Source: Theobroma cacao (taxonomy: Eukaryota > Streptophyta > Magnoliopsida > Malvales > Malvaceae). From it: a stretch of DNA of 64,000 bases. The notes below the pieces were generated by a model that did not search any database, was not told the origin of the DNA, and was given only the letters and a program-made list of their open reading frames with translations. The stretch lies in assembly GCF_000208745.1 (NCBI RefSeq), contig NC_030858.1, positions 19,248,229-19,312,228 on the forward strand, read 5' to 3'. Below, piece by piece: positions 1 to 12,739 of this stretch (positions are counted from its first letter, which is position 1; each line of letters starts with the position of its first letter). The translations under genes and the position numbers were made by a program.

Positions 1-940
1 CAGATTTTTCCAAAGTTTTGGTGGAGCAAATTTTTCAAAATTACACTTTTGCCCCCGAACTTTTCAAAAATTACATTTTTACCCCAAAAATTGAAAATTT
101 TCCATAATGCATAATTTTCACTCCTCATACTCATTTCACACTCCAAATAATTAAATTTGATCAAAATCCTTTGAAAAATTAAATTTTTTATTTCGAATGG
201 CAAAATTACAATTTTACCCTTTTACTCCAAATTATACCGAAATTAAAATTTTTCACTTCTAAACCTCAAATCTTACTCCAATAAGTCAAATGGGGCCAAA
301 AATCTTTTCTAAAAATTCTCATTTTGTCCCTAAGTGGCAAATGACGATTTTGCCCCTCGATAGCAAAAATTTCGGTTTGTCTTCAAATTGATCCTCGAAC
401 TTCGAATCACCATATTAAACCATTCTGGGACTTTAAAATTCTTAATTTCATCGTAAATTCTCCATTTGATCTAGTTCGAGGTTTAAATCAACTTTATTGT
501 ACCTCTAGGTACAATACCGACTTTTGTAAATTTTTCGAGACTCTCTTAGCATGCAAACATGCTATCCATCACATGTATGTCATGACAAATATTTTTATAG
601 AGTCGGGCTTGTCATATTCTCCCCCACTTGGATCAACCATATGATTTTTTTTCATGACTGATTTCGACATTCGGCTAAATATTAATATTTTAAAAATTTT
701 ATCTTGTCTCCTTGGTACCTGAAATACCTTATTATGCCTCACTTGACTTCTGAATTGCCTTTTATCTCACAAATTGTCCTCTGATAAAATTATTATTATT
801 TTATTGTTATTTTCTCACTTGCGAAATATTTTATCCTAAACTACTCCTTTCGTCTCTTATCACTTTTAAACATTTTAATTGACCTTAATTTGCATTCGAT
901 CAACTTTATTTATCACCATATCAAAGTATGGGGTATTTCA
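1..940 (-). mobile_element. Family-B LTR, truncated by the window edge
   Basis: Read on the minus strand, this starts at 940 with TGAAATACCCCATACTTTG, close to the start of the complete family-B LTR at 10956 (TGTAATACCCTGTACTTTG). It stays similar for several hundred bases, including the block around 610-640 that reads AAGTGGGGGAGAA. The part from 1 to about 560 also matches the LTRs at 57446-60583 and 63406-64000. Only the first 940 bp of the LTR lie in the window, so its far end and a target duplication (expected copy of TTAAT, 941-945) cannot be checked. No coding sequence is present. Confidence 0.75.
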
Positions 941-1232
941 TTAATATACCTTGCAATGGAACTGTAATGGATTGCAGTTATGAGATCCCTATGCATCAAA
1001 GTATAATCTTTAAATGTTCCTAGTCGATGTATCATTGAGACTGGACAAAAATGATACCTAGAGACTAGTACATTCTATGTTCCTTACTTGGGAAGTAAGC
1101 AACTGATCTCATAAGTTAAAGTATAGAGAAACTTGAAATTAAGATGTAGGTGCTTATTTAGGAGAGCAAGTTCACTGAACATGACCCACCATGAGAAGTG
1201 CATTTGGTATTTCACTCAAGTGTTTATGCAAT
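941..1232 (+). mobile_element. Family-A LTR, left part, split by the Athila element
   Basis: This piece resembles 29220-29520: 'GAACATGACCCACCATGAGA' here against 'GAACATGACACGCTATGAGA' there, followed in both by TTTCACTCAAGT. In the 29-kb copy the text continues without a break into 'CTCTCATGTGTCAG', whose partner here lies 15 kb away at 16374. The two halves therefore belong to one LTR cut by the element at 1233-16368. Its left end is hidden by the family-B LTR that stops at 940. Confidence 0.7.
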
Positions 1233-2775
1233 TGTTGTTCAATTTTCTACCCACACAAGTGTACATATCGTAAAGATAATATAGAGATAAGTAGAGTGTT
1301 GACCCCTCAGAGAATTATTTTAATCCTTATTGTTAAGTACTAAAATTGACACCCCCTAATCTTATCCAAATAATTAAAAATATAATTAAAACTAATAAAC
1401 TAATAAACTAATAAACTAAAAATAAAACTAATCTAAAATCTATTAGCAAATTTACTTTATTAAATTCGACTACCAAACCTAAGATTATGATATTCCTCAA
1501 TACTTCATCTGAATATTGTATCTCTCTTTCTTAACTCAGTTTAATGGATTAAGTTGCTAACCTAGAGTCCTAAATTATTTATAAATCTCTGTCTAGTTTC
1601 TCATAAAAATACTTCTCTCAATTAATTTACTATATGTCTATGCAAATTATATTGAAGAAAGATTCAGTAGGTTTGTGCTTTAATTTTGGCTACTTATGGC
1701 TTATAGGTGTATGTCTACCCTATATGCAAATCAAACCGCCTAATCAACTAAGTGTATTCAATCATACGCTATTCTATTATAGGTCTACCTAAATCTCCTT
1801 CGTCAAGGTTTAACCTAGGTTTCCAATTCAATCTAATTGGTAGCCAGTCAATCAGAAGCATTAAGAATAAAATAAAATAAACAACTTAAATCTATCAAAC
1901 ATAAATAAAAGAGAGATCAATAATTCAGACTACATATTGAGTTCAATCATAATCTTAGATTAAAAACTTAATTCCCCATCAAATCAAACATCATCATTGA
2001 ATAAAGTTTAAACATTCAAATTAAACTAAGAAAAATAAGAAAATAACAAAAAGATAGAAAACACAAGAATTGTATTCTTGATCTCCAAATCACCTTGAAT
2101 TCTTTAAATTCTTCTTAGCTTTAATAACTTTGTGGCTTGACTCTCAACTGTCAATCTTGGTGTTTCGTTCTTCCTTTTTTGAAGTCCTCCAAAAGGTTGT
2201 TTTTAAAAGGCTTTGAAGTTAGACTAAGTTGGGTGAAGAAAGAAGTCAATTTCAGTTGGAATTTCCTTATCAGACTATGTGGGTCACAACTTTGCCCAAT
2301 TAATTAACAAAAATCGTAATTGGTCTAAGACTGCTATAGTACAACAAATTCAACAAAATTTTTAACCATCTTCCAAGATGAATTGGGCAAAGTAGTAAAC
2401 ATGAAAGTTGTATATTTTTTCTTATCTTTGCAATGGTTTAAGAATTGCTTCATTTGGAGCTTTGTAGAGAAAGTTATGGCCAAAATAGCAAAACATGTGC
2501 AGTGGAAGTCTACACCTCAAAATTGCTCTCCTTCATTCATTAAAATTCTTCTTTCATCAAACACCTACAAAAGCACAAATAAATCAGTAACAACCTATTT
2601 TAACCACATTAACACCGAATTAAGTATAAAATTAACTAAGATTAGATTGATTCACCTAAATTAACTAATTTAAAATAATTTAATAAAATTTATTAATTTT
2701 TATGTATTACTACAAGAACTAAGCTAAATCATTATCAAAATTAAGCCCAAACAACTCTATATCATAAAGTTATCA
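1233..2775 (-). repeat. 3' LTR of the Athila-like element
   Basis: The plus-strand text runs from TGTTGTTCAATTTTCTACCC to AAAGTTATCA, which on the coding strand is TG...CA. It is collinear with the LTR at 14889-16368 and differs by many substitutions and small indels, including several tens of bases near 2040-2090 missing from the other copy. The divergence implies an old insertion. A short reading frame at 2383-2664 lies inside and is not considered a gene. Confidence 0.85.
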
Positions 2776-4417
2776 CACCTCGAAACTTAACATTTTGCTA
2801 GTCCTCAAGCAAAACATAGAAAAGAAACTAACTTACAAAAATCAAATTCAGTTAAAGAAAACTAAAATAAATATAGTTACTACTACTACTATTACTAGAA
2901 ATAAAGTGCACCAGCTTAATGATTCCACATAATTTCCTCAAAAGTATGTCTATCAATCATTAACCTAAGGAAAAATATAGGCATCATTTAAATTCATGTA
3001 TCAATTCCAATGCAGGCACATTCTCGAATGGATTTTTGTGTGTAATATCATTATATCCAGATGAGTTTATGCCAACGCAAATTTCAAATTAGTACTAGAA
3101 CTCCATATGTTTACTTTTCATCTCTCTCTCCACTACTGCAGACTAACACCAAGCTAGGGATCAATAGGACTTTAATAAGCTTGTAATGTAAGGCTAAGGT
3201 CAAGGTATGATAAAGGATATTAATGTGGCTGAAATCACCCTAAGCACGTAATTATTCTAGGACTTTATAGAGCTATTTTTTTTTCTCCTAGTACACTTTT
3301 TCTTCCACATTTGAATTTTTCTCTTTTTTTTCAACACTTTTTTTTCTTTTCACAATTTCGCACCCCCAAACTTATTTTCTTCGTATTGTAGATAGTGGGG
3401 TTAATTTTCATATTTTGAACTTTTTCTTTCACATCAACATCACCTTTCCACCTTTTTCAACATTTAGCTCAATTTAAATTTCCTAAAACAATATACATGC
3501 TTAGGAGTGAGGGTTGCAAAATTGGAAATTTTATTTGAAGGCTAGGCTCAATTATTATGTAGTTAAATAAAGAAAAAGAAAATTAGGCTCACAAGGGATA
3601 TACTAGGGATAAAAATTTAATCAGGTTGGCTTTTTAGGCTCAAACAGTCCAAAGATAGCCTAAATCATCTCCCTAACTAAGTTTTGCCTAGGATTTTGCC
3701 TCAAGAGAAAATCAAACAAATTCTAGAATTCATGAAATCTAAAATTCACCTCAATACAAACCTTCTCTGGATGTTTATAATAATTCAAAGTAAAATATAT
3801 AATGCTCAAAATTGTGGAAATCACATCCTAACAATGATACTTAACCAAAGATTTATCATGAATCCAAACAAAAAACTTATTCACCAAAAGTTAAGAATTC
3901 AAGACAACTAGCTATCATCATTGGATAGAGCAATCATCGAAAAAATTGGCATAACTTTACTCTAGATTCCTAAAACAAGAAATAAATTCATTTACCAACT
4001 AATCCTAAATTATTTATAAATCTAGATAAACATGAAAATAAAATTAAATCTATAACTTCCACAGAATATTTATCACTAGAAAAATAAATTCAACCCCCCA
4101 AACTTAAACTAAACATTGTCTTCAATGTTAGAAAAAATAAAAAAAAAGGTAAATACTCCCTTGATAGTTGGATGAATTTGGTGAAGCACTAATCCTCCTC
4201 CTCATCTCCATCATCCTTTTGCCTCATTGTCCTCTACCTCATTAGCACCCCTAGGAAGATTAGGTGCCGATGGAAGAGTAGACATGTCCATTCCCATAAA
4301 AGCACCATAAGCTCGAAACATGTGGTCCATATGTTGATTACATTGGGTCTAATAAGACATGTGTTGCTCAAATTGTTGCCCAAGGTTTTCAACTAGGTTC
4401 TCAAGGTTCTCAATTCT
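2776..4417. other. Athila 3' non-coding region
   Basis: This AT-rich stretch lies between the extra ORF and the 3' LTR and holds no convincing coding sequence. A pyrimidine-rich run at about 3283-3360 (purine-rich on the element's coding strand) lies 0.5 kb from the LTR. The reading frame at 3684-3911 has no recognisable domain. Beside the LTR the coding strand reads TTTCGAGGTG, the expected but poorly kept polypurine tract. Confidence 0.5.
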
Positions 4418-5150
4418 CTAGGTCATTGGCAATTGTTGGTGTCTTGGTCGAGGGTGTAGAGAATGATGTGTAGAAGAAGAAAAAGCCCCAGTAGAAGTTT
4501 GAGATTGTCTGAGAATTAGATTCAGATCAAATGGAAGTTTAGGGTGCAATAACTCCTCATTAGCATCCCAATGTACACCAGCTTGTTTGCACATAGCTGT
4601 AATCAGAGAAGAGAACCACAATCCTTCAAGCTTTGATTGTGTAGTGTGAGTCATGGCTTTGTAAATTACGTGATCAATATCAATTATGCGTCCAGTCATG
4701 ATTGAATGAATGAGGATGGCTCGATCTTTTATGACATCACTAGCATGTGTGGTAAGAAGTAATTTTGAAGCCACAAAATAAAACCATATCTTAGAAGTTG
4801 GTTTCATCACAGTCTTCTTGAATGAAACTAGTGCATTATTGAAGAATCACCATTGAGCACCCTCCTCACAGAGTATAGTAATGATATCATCCCAATTTTC
4901 ATGCTCAGCCAAATATTGACCATATCCATCGTTTTCAATATTAGAAGTTTCATAAAATTCATTGATGGCATGGCTCGAGAATGGAACTAATTTACCTTGC
5001 ACAAAAACAAAATCATTAGTAGCTTTTACAGTATTAGCGTAAAATTCTCTTACTAGAGGGATACTTGCAGCTGCTGGCAAAGCACAAAATTTTTGCCAGT
5101 GGCGGCCATCAATCATTGGTTGAAGGTCAAGGTGTGTAATCAACCCTTGA
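4418..5150 (-). pseudogene. Athila extra ORF: putative plant transposon protein domain
   Basis: Two adjoining minus-strand reading frames (5143-4847 and 4810-4418) seem to be one broken protein. The first contains REFYAN followed by FVQGKLVPFSSHAINEFY. The second contains LTTHASDVIKDRAILIHSIM and then GRIIDIDHVIYKAM. This layout matches the 'putative plant transposon protein' domain found downstream of, or apart from, pol in many Athila-group elements, where the position is sometimes called env-like. I see no signal peptide or transmembrane segment, so an envelope role is not supported. The function of the family is unknown. The frame break near 4811-4846 and its place between integrase and the 3' LTR show a decayed element gene rather than a host gene. 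Confidence 0.65.
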
Positions 5151-6358
5151 TCTAGTCCTCATTCGGATATTGCAATTTTGTTTGCAAGAGGACTTGCGTG
5201 TCTAGCCACAGCATCAACTGACACAAATCTAGTATGATCAAACGAACCACTGAAATTTTGTCTTGATCATTTGAGTGTCGTTCTCAAATTTCCTACAATT
5301 AATTCTCAACCAAAAGAAAAAAAAAGTACCAACAAAACACAATAAACCGTTAACGATAGTAGCTCATATGTCTTCTTATCATAAAATAATGCCCACAGTA
5401 CCAAGTAAAAATCCAACAATTAAAATATTTCTATACTACTAGGCATATAAAAAATTTAAAATAAAGAAACTTACCCATATTCCAATATCAACTTACCTTT
5501 AAAATTTAAAGTACAAATCTACCCAATCTACGATACCCATAAAATAACTAAGCACAATGTTTCAAGAATCATTAATACCCATCATAAATTTTCAACAAAA
5601 TAAAAATATGAAGTAAGTCAACAATTAGAAAAATAGAAGAAGAAAAGAAAAATAAAAGAAAAAAAAAGACAAAAATAAATAAATAAATAAAAGAAATATT
5701 AAAACTTACTTGACATTTAGAGCAAATGTGTCAAAAATAAATGTGGAAGGGAAAAGATGGGTAGAGGTAATTGGTATGGAGAAAAAAATATGAAAGCAGA
5801 ATAATGGTGAGGATACGAGTAAAGGAGAGATGGAAGGAATGGGTGAGAAGAGAGGAATGAAAAGTGCAAAAAATTGTAGTGAGAGGGAAGGATAGGAGAG
5901 NGGGGGGGGTTGGAAGGTGAGGGTGATTGGTTTGGTTAGTGGGCTACCCATCTTTGGTAGCCCACATTAAGAGGCCTTCTTTTTTTAACCTAAATTTTTT
6001 TTACCACAAAACATGAAAGGCCACAACCTACCATTAGTGGGCATCGCAACCCTCGTTCCATACAATCGCGAGGCCGCGACCACACTTAGAGGGTGTTGCA
6101 GCCCTCGTTGAGGGGTTTCTCTAAGCCATGGCCTCCCTTTGGGGATGCTGTGGCTTACCCCCCTCCTCAAATTTTTTTTTTTCAAATTTTTTTTATGGGA
6201 AGCTTTACATGTTCTTGCAAATTAAAAAGAAAATATTAATAATTAAATAATGGAATAAATAAATTTAAGTAAAAGAAAATAAAAGAAAGTAAGTTGAATG
6301 CTTGGGCTGCCTCCCAAGAAGTGCTTGATTTATAGTCGTTGGCTTGACTTTCTCTGAT
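5151..6358. other. Athila spacer between integrase and the extra ORF
   Basis: There is no coding domain. It contains an A/G-rich tract (5630-5900) ending in an unresolved base and a run of G (5901-5909), and a GC-richer block (about 6010-6170) where 'GCAACCCTCGTT' and 'GCAGCCCTCGTT' repeat 50 bp apart. Reading frames at 5706-5951 and 5985-6185 are low-complexity and rejected. Confidence 0.5.
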
Positions 6359-7644
6359 TCAAATTGCGTCGATAAGCATGATTGAGGACCTTTGACAATC
6401 AAAATCGCTATCCCAATAGTGCTTTAATCGTTGCCCATTCACTTTGAAGGTAGATTTAACATGAGCTACCTCCACTGCTCCATGAGGATATACTTTCAAC
6501 ACAATAAAAGGTCCAAACCAACGATATTTCAATTTTTCAGGAAATAATTTCAAACGAGAATTGTATAGGAAAACATGTTGGCCAAGCTCAAAACTTCTGT
6601 TTATGATTTTCTTGTCGTGCCATTGTTTTGTCTTCTCTTTGTAGATTCTTGCACTCTCATAAGCTTCTTGACAAAATTCATCCATCTCATTGAGTTACAA
6701 AAGACACTTTTCTTGGCCCGCTTGAAGATCAAAAGTAAGCTTTTTAATTGCCCAATATGCCTTGTGTTCAAGCTCGATTGGAAGATGGCACACTTTACCA
6801 AACACCCATCTATAAGAAGACATCCTAATTAGAGTTTTATATGCAGTTTTATATGCGCACAAAGCATCATCTAGCTTTTTTGACCAATCTTTTCTGGAAG
6901 GACAATCAATTTTCTCCAAAATTCTTCTAATTTCTCAATTTGAAACTTTAGCTTGGCAACTCGTTTAAGAATGATAACCAATGGCTATTTTGTGCTTGAC
7001 TCCATATTTGGCTAGGATTGCTTCAAATTTTTTGTTATAGAAGTGGGTCCCTTCATCACTAATTATGGTTCTAGGTGTACCAAAATGTGTGAAGATGTTC
7101 TTTTGCAAGAAGTTTATCACTACCTTAGAGTCATTTCTTGGCAATGCAACAACTTCAACCCATTTAGAGATATAATCAACAGCAACCAAGATGTATACAT
7201 TATTAAAGGATGAAGTGAATCGACCCATAAAATCAATTCCCCATACATCAAAAATTTCAACTTCGAGGATGTTGTTGAGAGGCATCTCATGTCTCCTAGA
7301 TATGTTGCCCATTCTTTGACATCGATCACATCTTTCAACAAAATTATGAGATATTTGAAAAGATAAGGCTAGCAAAAACCTGATTGTAGAACCTTTGCAA
7401 CAGTTAGGTTTCCTCTATAATGTCCTCCATAATCAGATGAATGGCAATGATGAAGAATATTTTCAAATTCTTCTTCAAGAACACACTTTCTAATGATTTG
7501 ATCTCCACAATGCTTGCAAAGAAAAGGCTTATCCCACATGCAATATTTGATATCACGCACGAATTTCTTCTTTTGTTGAGAATTAAATTTAAGAGGGAAG
7601 AGTTTACTCACTAGATAATTCACCACATCAACATACCATGGCAA
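6359..7644 (-). pseudogene. Athila integrase, broken
   Basis: The integrase would insert element cDNA into the host genome. Domains can be followed through several frames. An HHCC zinc finger spans 7440-7320 (HHCH...CDRC). The catalytic core follows, with the first Asp in WGIDFMG and the second in IISDEGTHF (7260-7040). The third acidic residue should lie near 6960, where the usual GQVEVSNREI reads CQAKVSN, stop, EI, so the Glu region is damaged. The C-terminal part (6685-6359) carries the FELGQHVFLYNSRLKLFPEK block typical of Ty3/gypsy integrase C-termini. Frameshifts and stops near 7370, 6962 and 6690 make it non-functional. Confidence 0.85.
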
Positions 7645-7650
7645 ATTTTT

Positions 7651-8205
7651 CTACTTCTCTATATGAAACAATTGCTTATCAGGAAAGGTCTCATTAATCA
7701 CTATGGAATTCCCAATTTTGTCATTATTCTCCAATCTCGATAAATGATCTACCACTTGATTTTTTGTACCTTTCTTATCTCGAATTTCCAAGTTGAATTC
7801 TTGACGCAAAAGTACCCATTTTATCAAGCGTGGTTTTGCATCTTTTTCCTCGATCAAATATTTAATAGCTGCATGGTCAGTGTTAACAATAACTTTGTAC
7901 CAACAAGATATGAGCAAAATTTATCGAAAACAAAACAATAGTAAACAACTCCTTCTCGGTTGTTGTGTAATTGCTTGAGCCTCATTCAATGTTCTGCTAG
8001 CATAATAAATAAGATGCGAAATCCTCATTTTTGGTTGGCCTAAAATTGCGCCAACTGCATAATCACTAGCATCACACATTAGTTCAAAAGGAAGATTCCA
8101 ATCAGGAACAGTGATAATAGGACCAGAAATTAATCTCTTTTTTAATTCAACAAAGGCATCATGGCAAGCATCATCAAAATTAAAATGAGTATCTTTTTCT
8201 AACAA
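7651..8205 (-). pseudogene. Athila RNase H, broken
   Basis: The two frames 8205-7921 and 7917-7651 together give a Ty3-type RNase H. FELMCDASDYAVGAILGQ carries the first catalytic Asp, IYYASRTLNEAQ follows, and then [20 protein letters not shown] and a DHLSRLE tail. The break at about 7920-7960 removes the 'NYTTTEKELLAIVFA' type segment that normally joins them. RNase H degrades the RNA strand during reverse transcription of the element. Confidence 0.85.
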
Positions 8206-8367
8206 ATTACATAGTGGTTTAAAAATTTTAAAAAAATATCTAATGAATCTCCTATAAAATCCAGCATGTCCTAAAAAACTACGAATGCCCTTAATAGAGG
8301 TGGGAGGTCGAAGTTTTTCAAATATTTCAATTTTTGCTTTATCTACTTCTAAACCTTTACTAAAGAC

Positions 8368-9469
8368 TCAATGGCCTAAGACTATGCCTTCTTGCACCAT
8401 AAAGTGATATTTTTTCCAATTTAAAACTAAATTAGTTTCTTCACATCTCTTAAGTACTCTAGCAAGATTAAATAGACAATCATCAAAATTATCCCCAAAA
8501 ATTGAAAAATCATCCATAAATACTTCCAAAAACTTTTCAACCATATCAGAAAAAACTGCCATCATACATCTCTGAAAAGTAGCTAGAGCAATACAAAGTC
8601 CAAAAGACATTCTACGAAAAGCAAAAGTTCCATAAAAAGAAGTAAATGTGGTTTTTTCTTGGTCTTCAGGAGTAATGGCAATTTGATTATAACTAGAATA
8701 ACCATCCAAAAAGCAATAAAAATCCTTACCTATTAATCTGTCAAGCATTTGATGAATAAAAGGTAGTAGAAAGTGATCTTTTCTAGTGGCTTTGTTTGAT
8801 TTTCTATAGTCCATACATACTCCCCATCCAGTTACAGTTCTAGTGGGGATGAGCTCATTATTTTCATTAGAAACTACAGTCATACCTCTTTTTTTAGGGA
8901 CACATTGGACTAGACTTATCCATGAACTATCAAAAAATAGGATAGATAATACCTGCATCAAGCCACTTGATAATTTCTTTCTTTACTACCTCTTTCATGA
9001 TTGGATTCAACCTTTGTTGATGCTCAATGGTTGCTTTGTGATTTTCTTCTAAAAGAATTTTGTATATGCAAATTGATGGACTAATTCCTTTTTTGTCTAC
9101 AATGGTCCACCTAATTGCCTTTTTGTAGTCTCTTAAAACTCGAAGGAGTTTATTTTCAAGTTCATTAGAAAAAAAAGAAGAAATAATTACTAGTAGTGTA
9201 GAAGAATTTCCCAAAAATGCATACCTTAAATGATTAGGCAGTGGTTTGAGCTCAAGTGAAGGAGGTTCTTCAATGGAAGGTTTGATTGGTGAAGTTGTAA
9301 TTGATAATTCCAAAGACACAAATTGGGATCTTAGAAAATGTGAATGAGCATCAAGATGGTTAGCATATTCAAGAACTTTTTCATCAATAATATCACATGA
9401 AGAATTTAAAGAAGTTTCCAATGGATCTTGATGATTTTCAATAAACACATTATTCGTTATGTCATCCAC
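8368..9469 (-). pseudogene. Athila reverse transcriptase, broken
   Basis: Two overlapping frames (9469-8930 and 8961-8368) meet in a frameshift near 8940. The first carries the connecting region and HQQRLNPIMKEVVKKEIIKW, the usual start of Ty3/gypsy reverse transcriptase. The second has VCMDYRKSNKATRKDHFLLP, then FYCFLDGYSSYNQI and FRRMSFGLCIALATFQRCM. The catalytic box reads FMDD (normally Y/F-x-D-D), so the active-site Asp pair survives. After 8368 the frame breaks where 'SKGLEVDKAKIE' would follow (visible at about 8367-8330 with the start codon-side Leu lost to a stop). Confidence 0.88.
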
Positions 9470-9603
9470 AACATTAATTGAAAAACATTCATTATGTTCA
9501 TTAGAAAATTTTAAAGCTCGAAAAATACTAAATGTTACCTATTGATCTTCAACCCTTAAAGTAAGCTCACCTTTTTCCACATCAATTAAAGCTTGAGTAT
9601 TTC

Positions 9604-9860
9604 TCAAGAATGGTCTCCCAAGAATGATCGGTATTTCACAATCTTCTTCCATATCAAAATAATAAATTCTACTGAAAAAATAAACTTACCAACTTTTACC
9701 AAAACATCTTCCACAATACCATAAGGATAGGTGATGGATAGATCAGCAAGTTGTAAAGTCACAGAAGTTAGCTTAATCTTTTCCAAACCTAATTTTTTAT
9801 AAATGGATAATGGCATCAAATTTATACTTGCACCCAATCACATAAAGCTTTAGCAAAACA
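9604..9860 (-). pseudogene. Athila aspartic protease fragment
   Basis: The frame at 9837-9604 reads GASINLMPLSIYKKLGL and then LQLADLSITYPYGIVEDVLV, the pattern of plant Ty3 proteases. The catalytic motif should be C-D-L-G-A-S. Here the DNA at about 9830-9845 gives C-D in one frame and G-A-S in the next, so one base has been lost inside the active-site motif. The protease would cleave the Gag-Pol polyprotein. The stretch from 9861 to 10419 is the poorly conserved gag-protease linker, rich in Lys/Asn codons and stops. Confidence 0.8.
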
Positions 9861-10419
9861 ATGAATACCAATAGTACATGGAATAGTAAAATTATCTGGA
9901 TCTTTAAGCTTTGGAGGAAGCTTATTTTGAATGATGGCACTGCATTATTCAGTAAGTGCAATAGTTTCAAACTCACCTAATTTTCTTTTTTTAGACAACA
10001 TGTCTTTCAATAATTTAACATATCTTAGCATTTATTCCAAAGCTTCAACAAAGGAAATATTAATATGTAATTTTTTTAAACACATCAATAAATTAATTCC
10101 TTGTCAAGTTTTTCTTTTTGAAATCTTTAAGGAAAAGGTGGTGGGGGTGTAGAAGCAGTTTTTAATTGTGATTTTTCTTTTGAATCTCCGATAGATTTTT
10201 CAACCATAATTTCTTTTTCAGCATCTTTTTTTCAATTTCTTTCTCATTAGATTGAATTGAAATTTCAGAATTTAAATCCTTACTACTTACCTCTTTACTT
10301 ACCTTTTTTCCATTGCAAAGATAAATTGCCTTACAGTGTTCCTTACCTTCTCTTCTTGAATTAGGTTCAGTATCACTTGGTAAGGTACCATGAGGTCTAG
10401 TATTTAAAACACTGGCAAG

Positions 10420-10950
10420 TTAGCCTATTTGTGTCTCAAGATTTCTAATTGAAGCTGCTTGATTTTGAATGAAGGTATCAGTCCTCGTCATAAATGTATC
10501 AGTCCTTGTCATGAACTGCATGAACATATCCTCCATTAAAAGCTTGTTCTCTAGCATAAGGGCTCTAGATGGAAATCCAGGAGGAAAGTTTGGCTTAGCT
10601 GCTGATGAAGACCCTTGGTTGTTATTCCATGAAAAATTAGGATGATTCCTCCAACCAGGATTATAAGTGTTGGAATAGGGATTGTTCTGTTGCTTGTTTC
10701 CAACAAATTGACAAGACTTTGAATAGATGGGACAATTGTCAATGGAATGTCCTTCCCCACAAAATTCACATGCCATAAAGGAGTTCTGAACAGCATTAAC
10801 ACTTAGTTTATCTATTTTCTTTACGAGAGAAGCCAATTGTGCAGAAAAAGTGTTTATCACATCTAATTCATGAATTTCAGCAATTTTTCTTGTACCCAAT
10901 CTTTCATATGGCCATTGATAATTATTAGAAGCTATTTCTTCAAGCAAATC
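10420..10950 (-). pseudogene. Athila gag, C-terminal part with zinc knuckle
   Basis: The minus-strand frame carries LLEEIASNNYQWPYER, then a zinc knuckle C-x2-C-x3-H-x4-C (CEFCGEGHSIDNCP) and the Athila-type GWRNHPNFSW motif. It ends with the LE-QIGQL coiled region. Gag packages the element RNA. The upstream half of the protein lies 3.1 kb away, beyond the solo LTR: the frame stops at 10950 exactly where the LTR target duplication begins, and resumes at 14054 with ...SIDEAY. The two halves would be contiguous without the insertion. Confidence 0.88.
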
Positions 10951-12739
10951 ATAAGTGTAATACCCTGTACTTTGACATGGTGGCTAATGAAGCTTATCGG
11001 ATGCCAAATGAGGTTAATTATAATGTTTAAAGGTGAGGAAAGGTGAAAAGAGTATTTTAAGATAAAATATTTCACACGCGAGGGAATAATAATAAAATAA
11101 TAATATTTTTATCAGGGAAGAATTTGCAAGAAAAAAAAGTGATTTGGAAGTGAATTGAGGCATAATAAGGTATTTTAGGTACCAAGGAGACAAGTTAAAA
11201 ATTTTAGAATAAAATAATATTAAAATATTAATATTTTATTCAATGTCTAAATTTTTCATGAAGAAGGAGTATATGATTAATCTAAGTGGGGGAGAGAAAG
11301 AACGAAGAAATTTCGGAGAATAATGAAGCTAGTGGGGCCCGTGCATTATTAAATAAAACTAACGTAGGAAAATATTATATTTTAAATATTATGAAGACGC
11401 CGCGTTGGAGTACAAGCTTTATATTTTGTTTGTATATGTGTAAAAGAAGATAATAGAAGGAAATTGGAGTTAAAAGAGTGTTGGGAGGACTAAATTAAAA
11501 AGGAAAGAAACTTGGAGGGTAAAATGGTAATTTCACGTAAAGTTTGGTCAAAGCTTCCAAAGGAAGCTTTGACTCTCATCTTTATCAGCCATGACCATCC
11601 TTATCTCCTCCAGCAAGATATTTTCTTCTTCTTCTTGAAGCTTCCAACGCCATTTTCATTTCAAGTTCATGAAAATCAAATTTTTTCACGTGATTTCCCT
11701 TGTTTCTTTTCATTTCCTTTCTTTTCTTACTTCTTTCTTCTCCAAACTTCTTGGGCACTAAACATGCAGCTTCTAACCCCAATTTCCAGCACATCTAAAC
11801 CCTAGAAGAAGAAGAAAGAAAAAGAAAGAAAGGAAGAAAAGCTTGGTTTTGTAATTCAAGCAAGCTAAGGTAAAGATTTTTATGTTTTAAGCTCATGGTT
11901 GGTTAAATCTTTGGAGAAATAATGTGTGAATCATTTTGGCAGCTTGATGATTAATGTTTTGAAGGAATATTGGAGTGCAAGTACAGGTCAAGCAACCATA
12001 AAGGTAAAGACAAATGATGTTTTAAGTGTAGTTGAGGAATCTTGAGAAAATGGGTATTGCTGTGTAGTTGACATTTTAAGTGGCATATTGTGAGAAATTG
12101 TCGTTGTGGAAAGGATAATTGAACTTGATAAATATCCTTAGAAAAGATTAATATATGTGTTAGAGTCATAAACAAGTTACCGGTAATCATAATTTAAAGA
12201 ATTACGCAAGCAAGGGATAAAAGCAACTTTGGTAAAAATTATGTCAAGGCCAAGTTAAGTTGAATAAGGATTTGTGATTGAATGAAAAAGGGAAGGATAA
12301 ATGATGTACGCTAAAAATATTGAATTGGGATTGTTGCTAGGAAGTGCAACAGTAAAGGTAGCGTACTGTGGTGGTGTGCTGGGGGAAATAACGAGCGACC
12401 GGCAAGTAGGAATAGCTAGATATGCCTCCGAATAAATAGCGATGTAATATCCCGCTATCGTAAAGTGAGTGAACTTGCATTGAAAATATTTTGGGAAATG
12501 TATTGGTATTTGGACAAAGCATGTGAATGATTTTTATTTGATTTTTCCTTAAAGATTATGCATGGGAAGAAACCTTTATTAAAACGTTTTATGTTGTGAG
12601 TGTGCAATATGATGAATCCTTGTGCCTTATATGATGTTGATATAAATATATATGTTGTGTATTGATAGTTAACATTGTGTAATAAATATAACCGTGCGTG
12701 TGCGCGATGTGGGGGATGCACATGCCAGTGATGACGAGT

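Noticed and set aside
6575..6832. Plus-strand frame across the Athila integrase end
   Set aside because: Antisense to a clear integrase C-terminal region.
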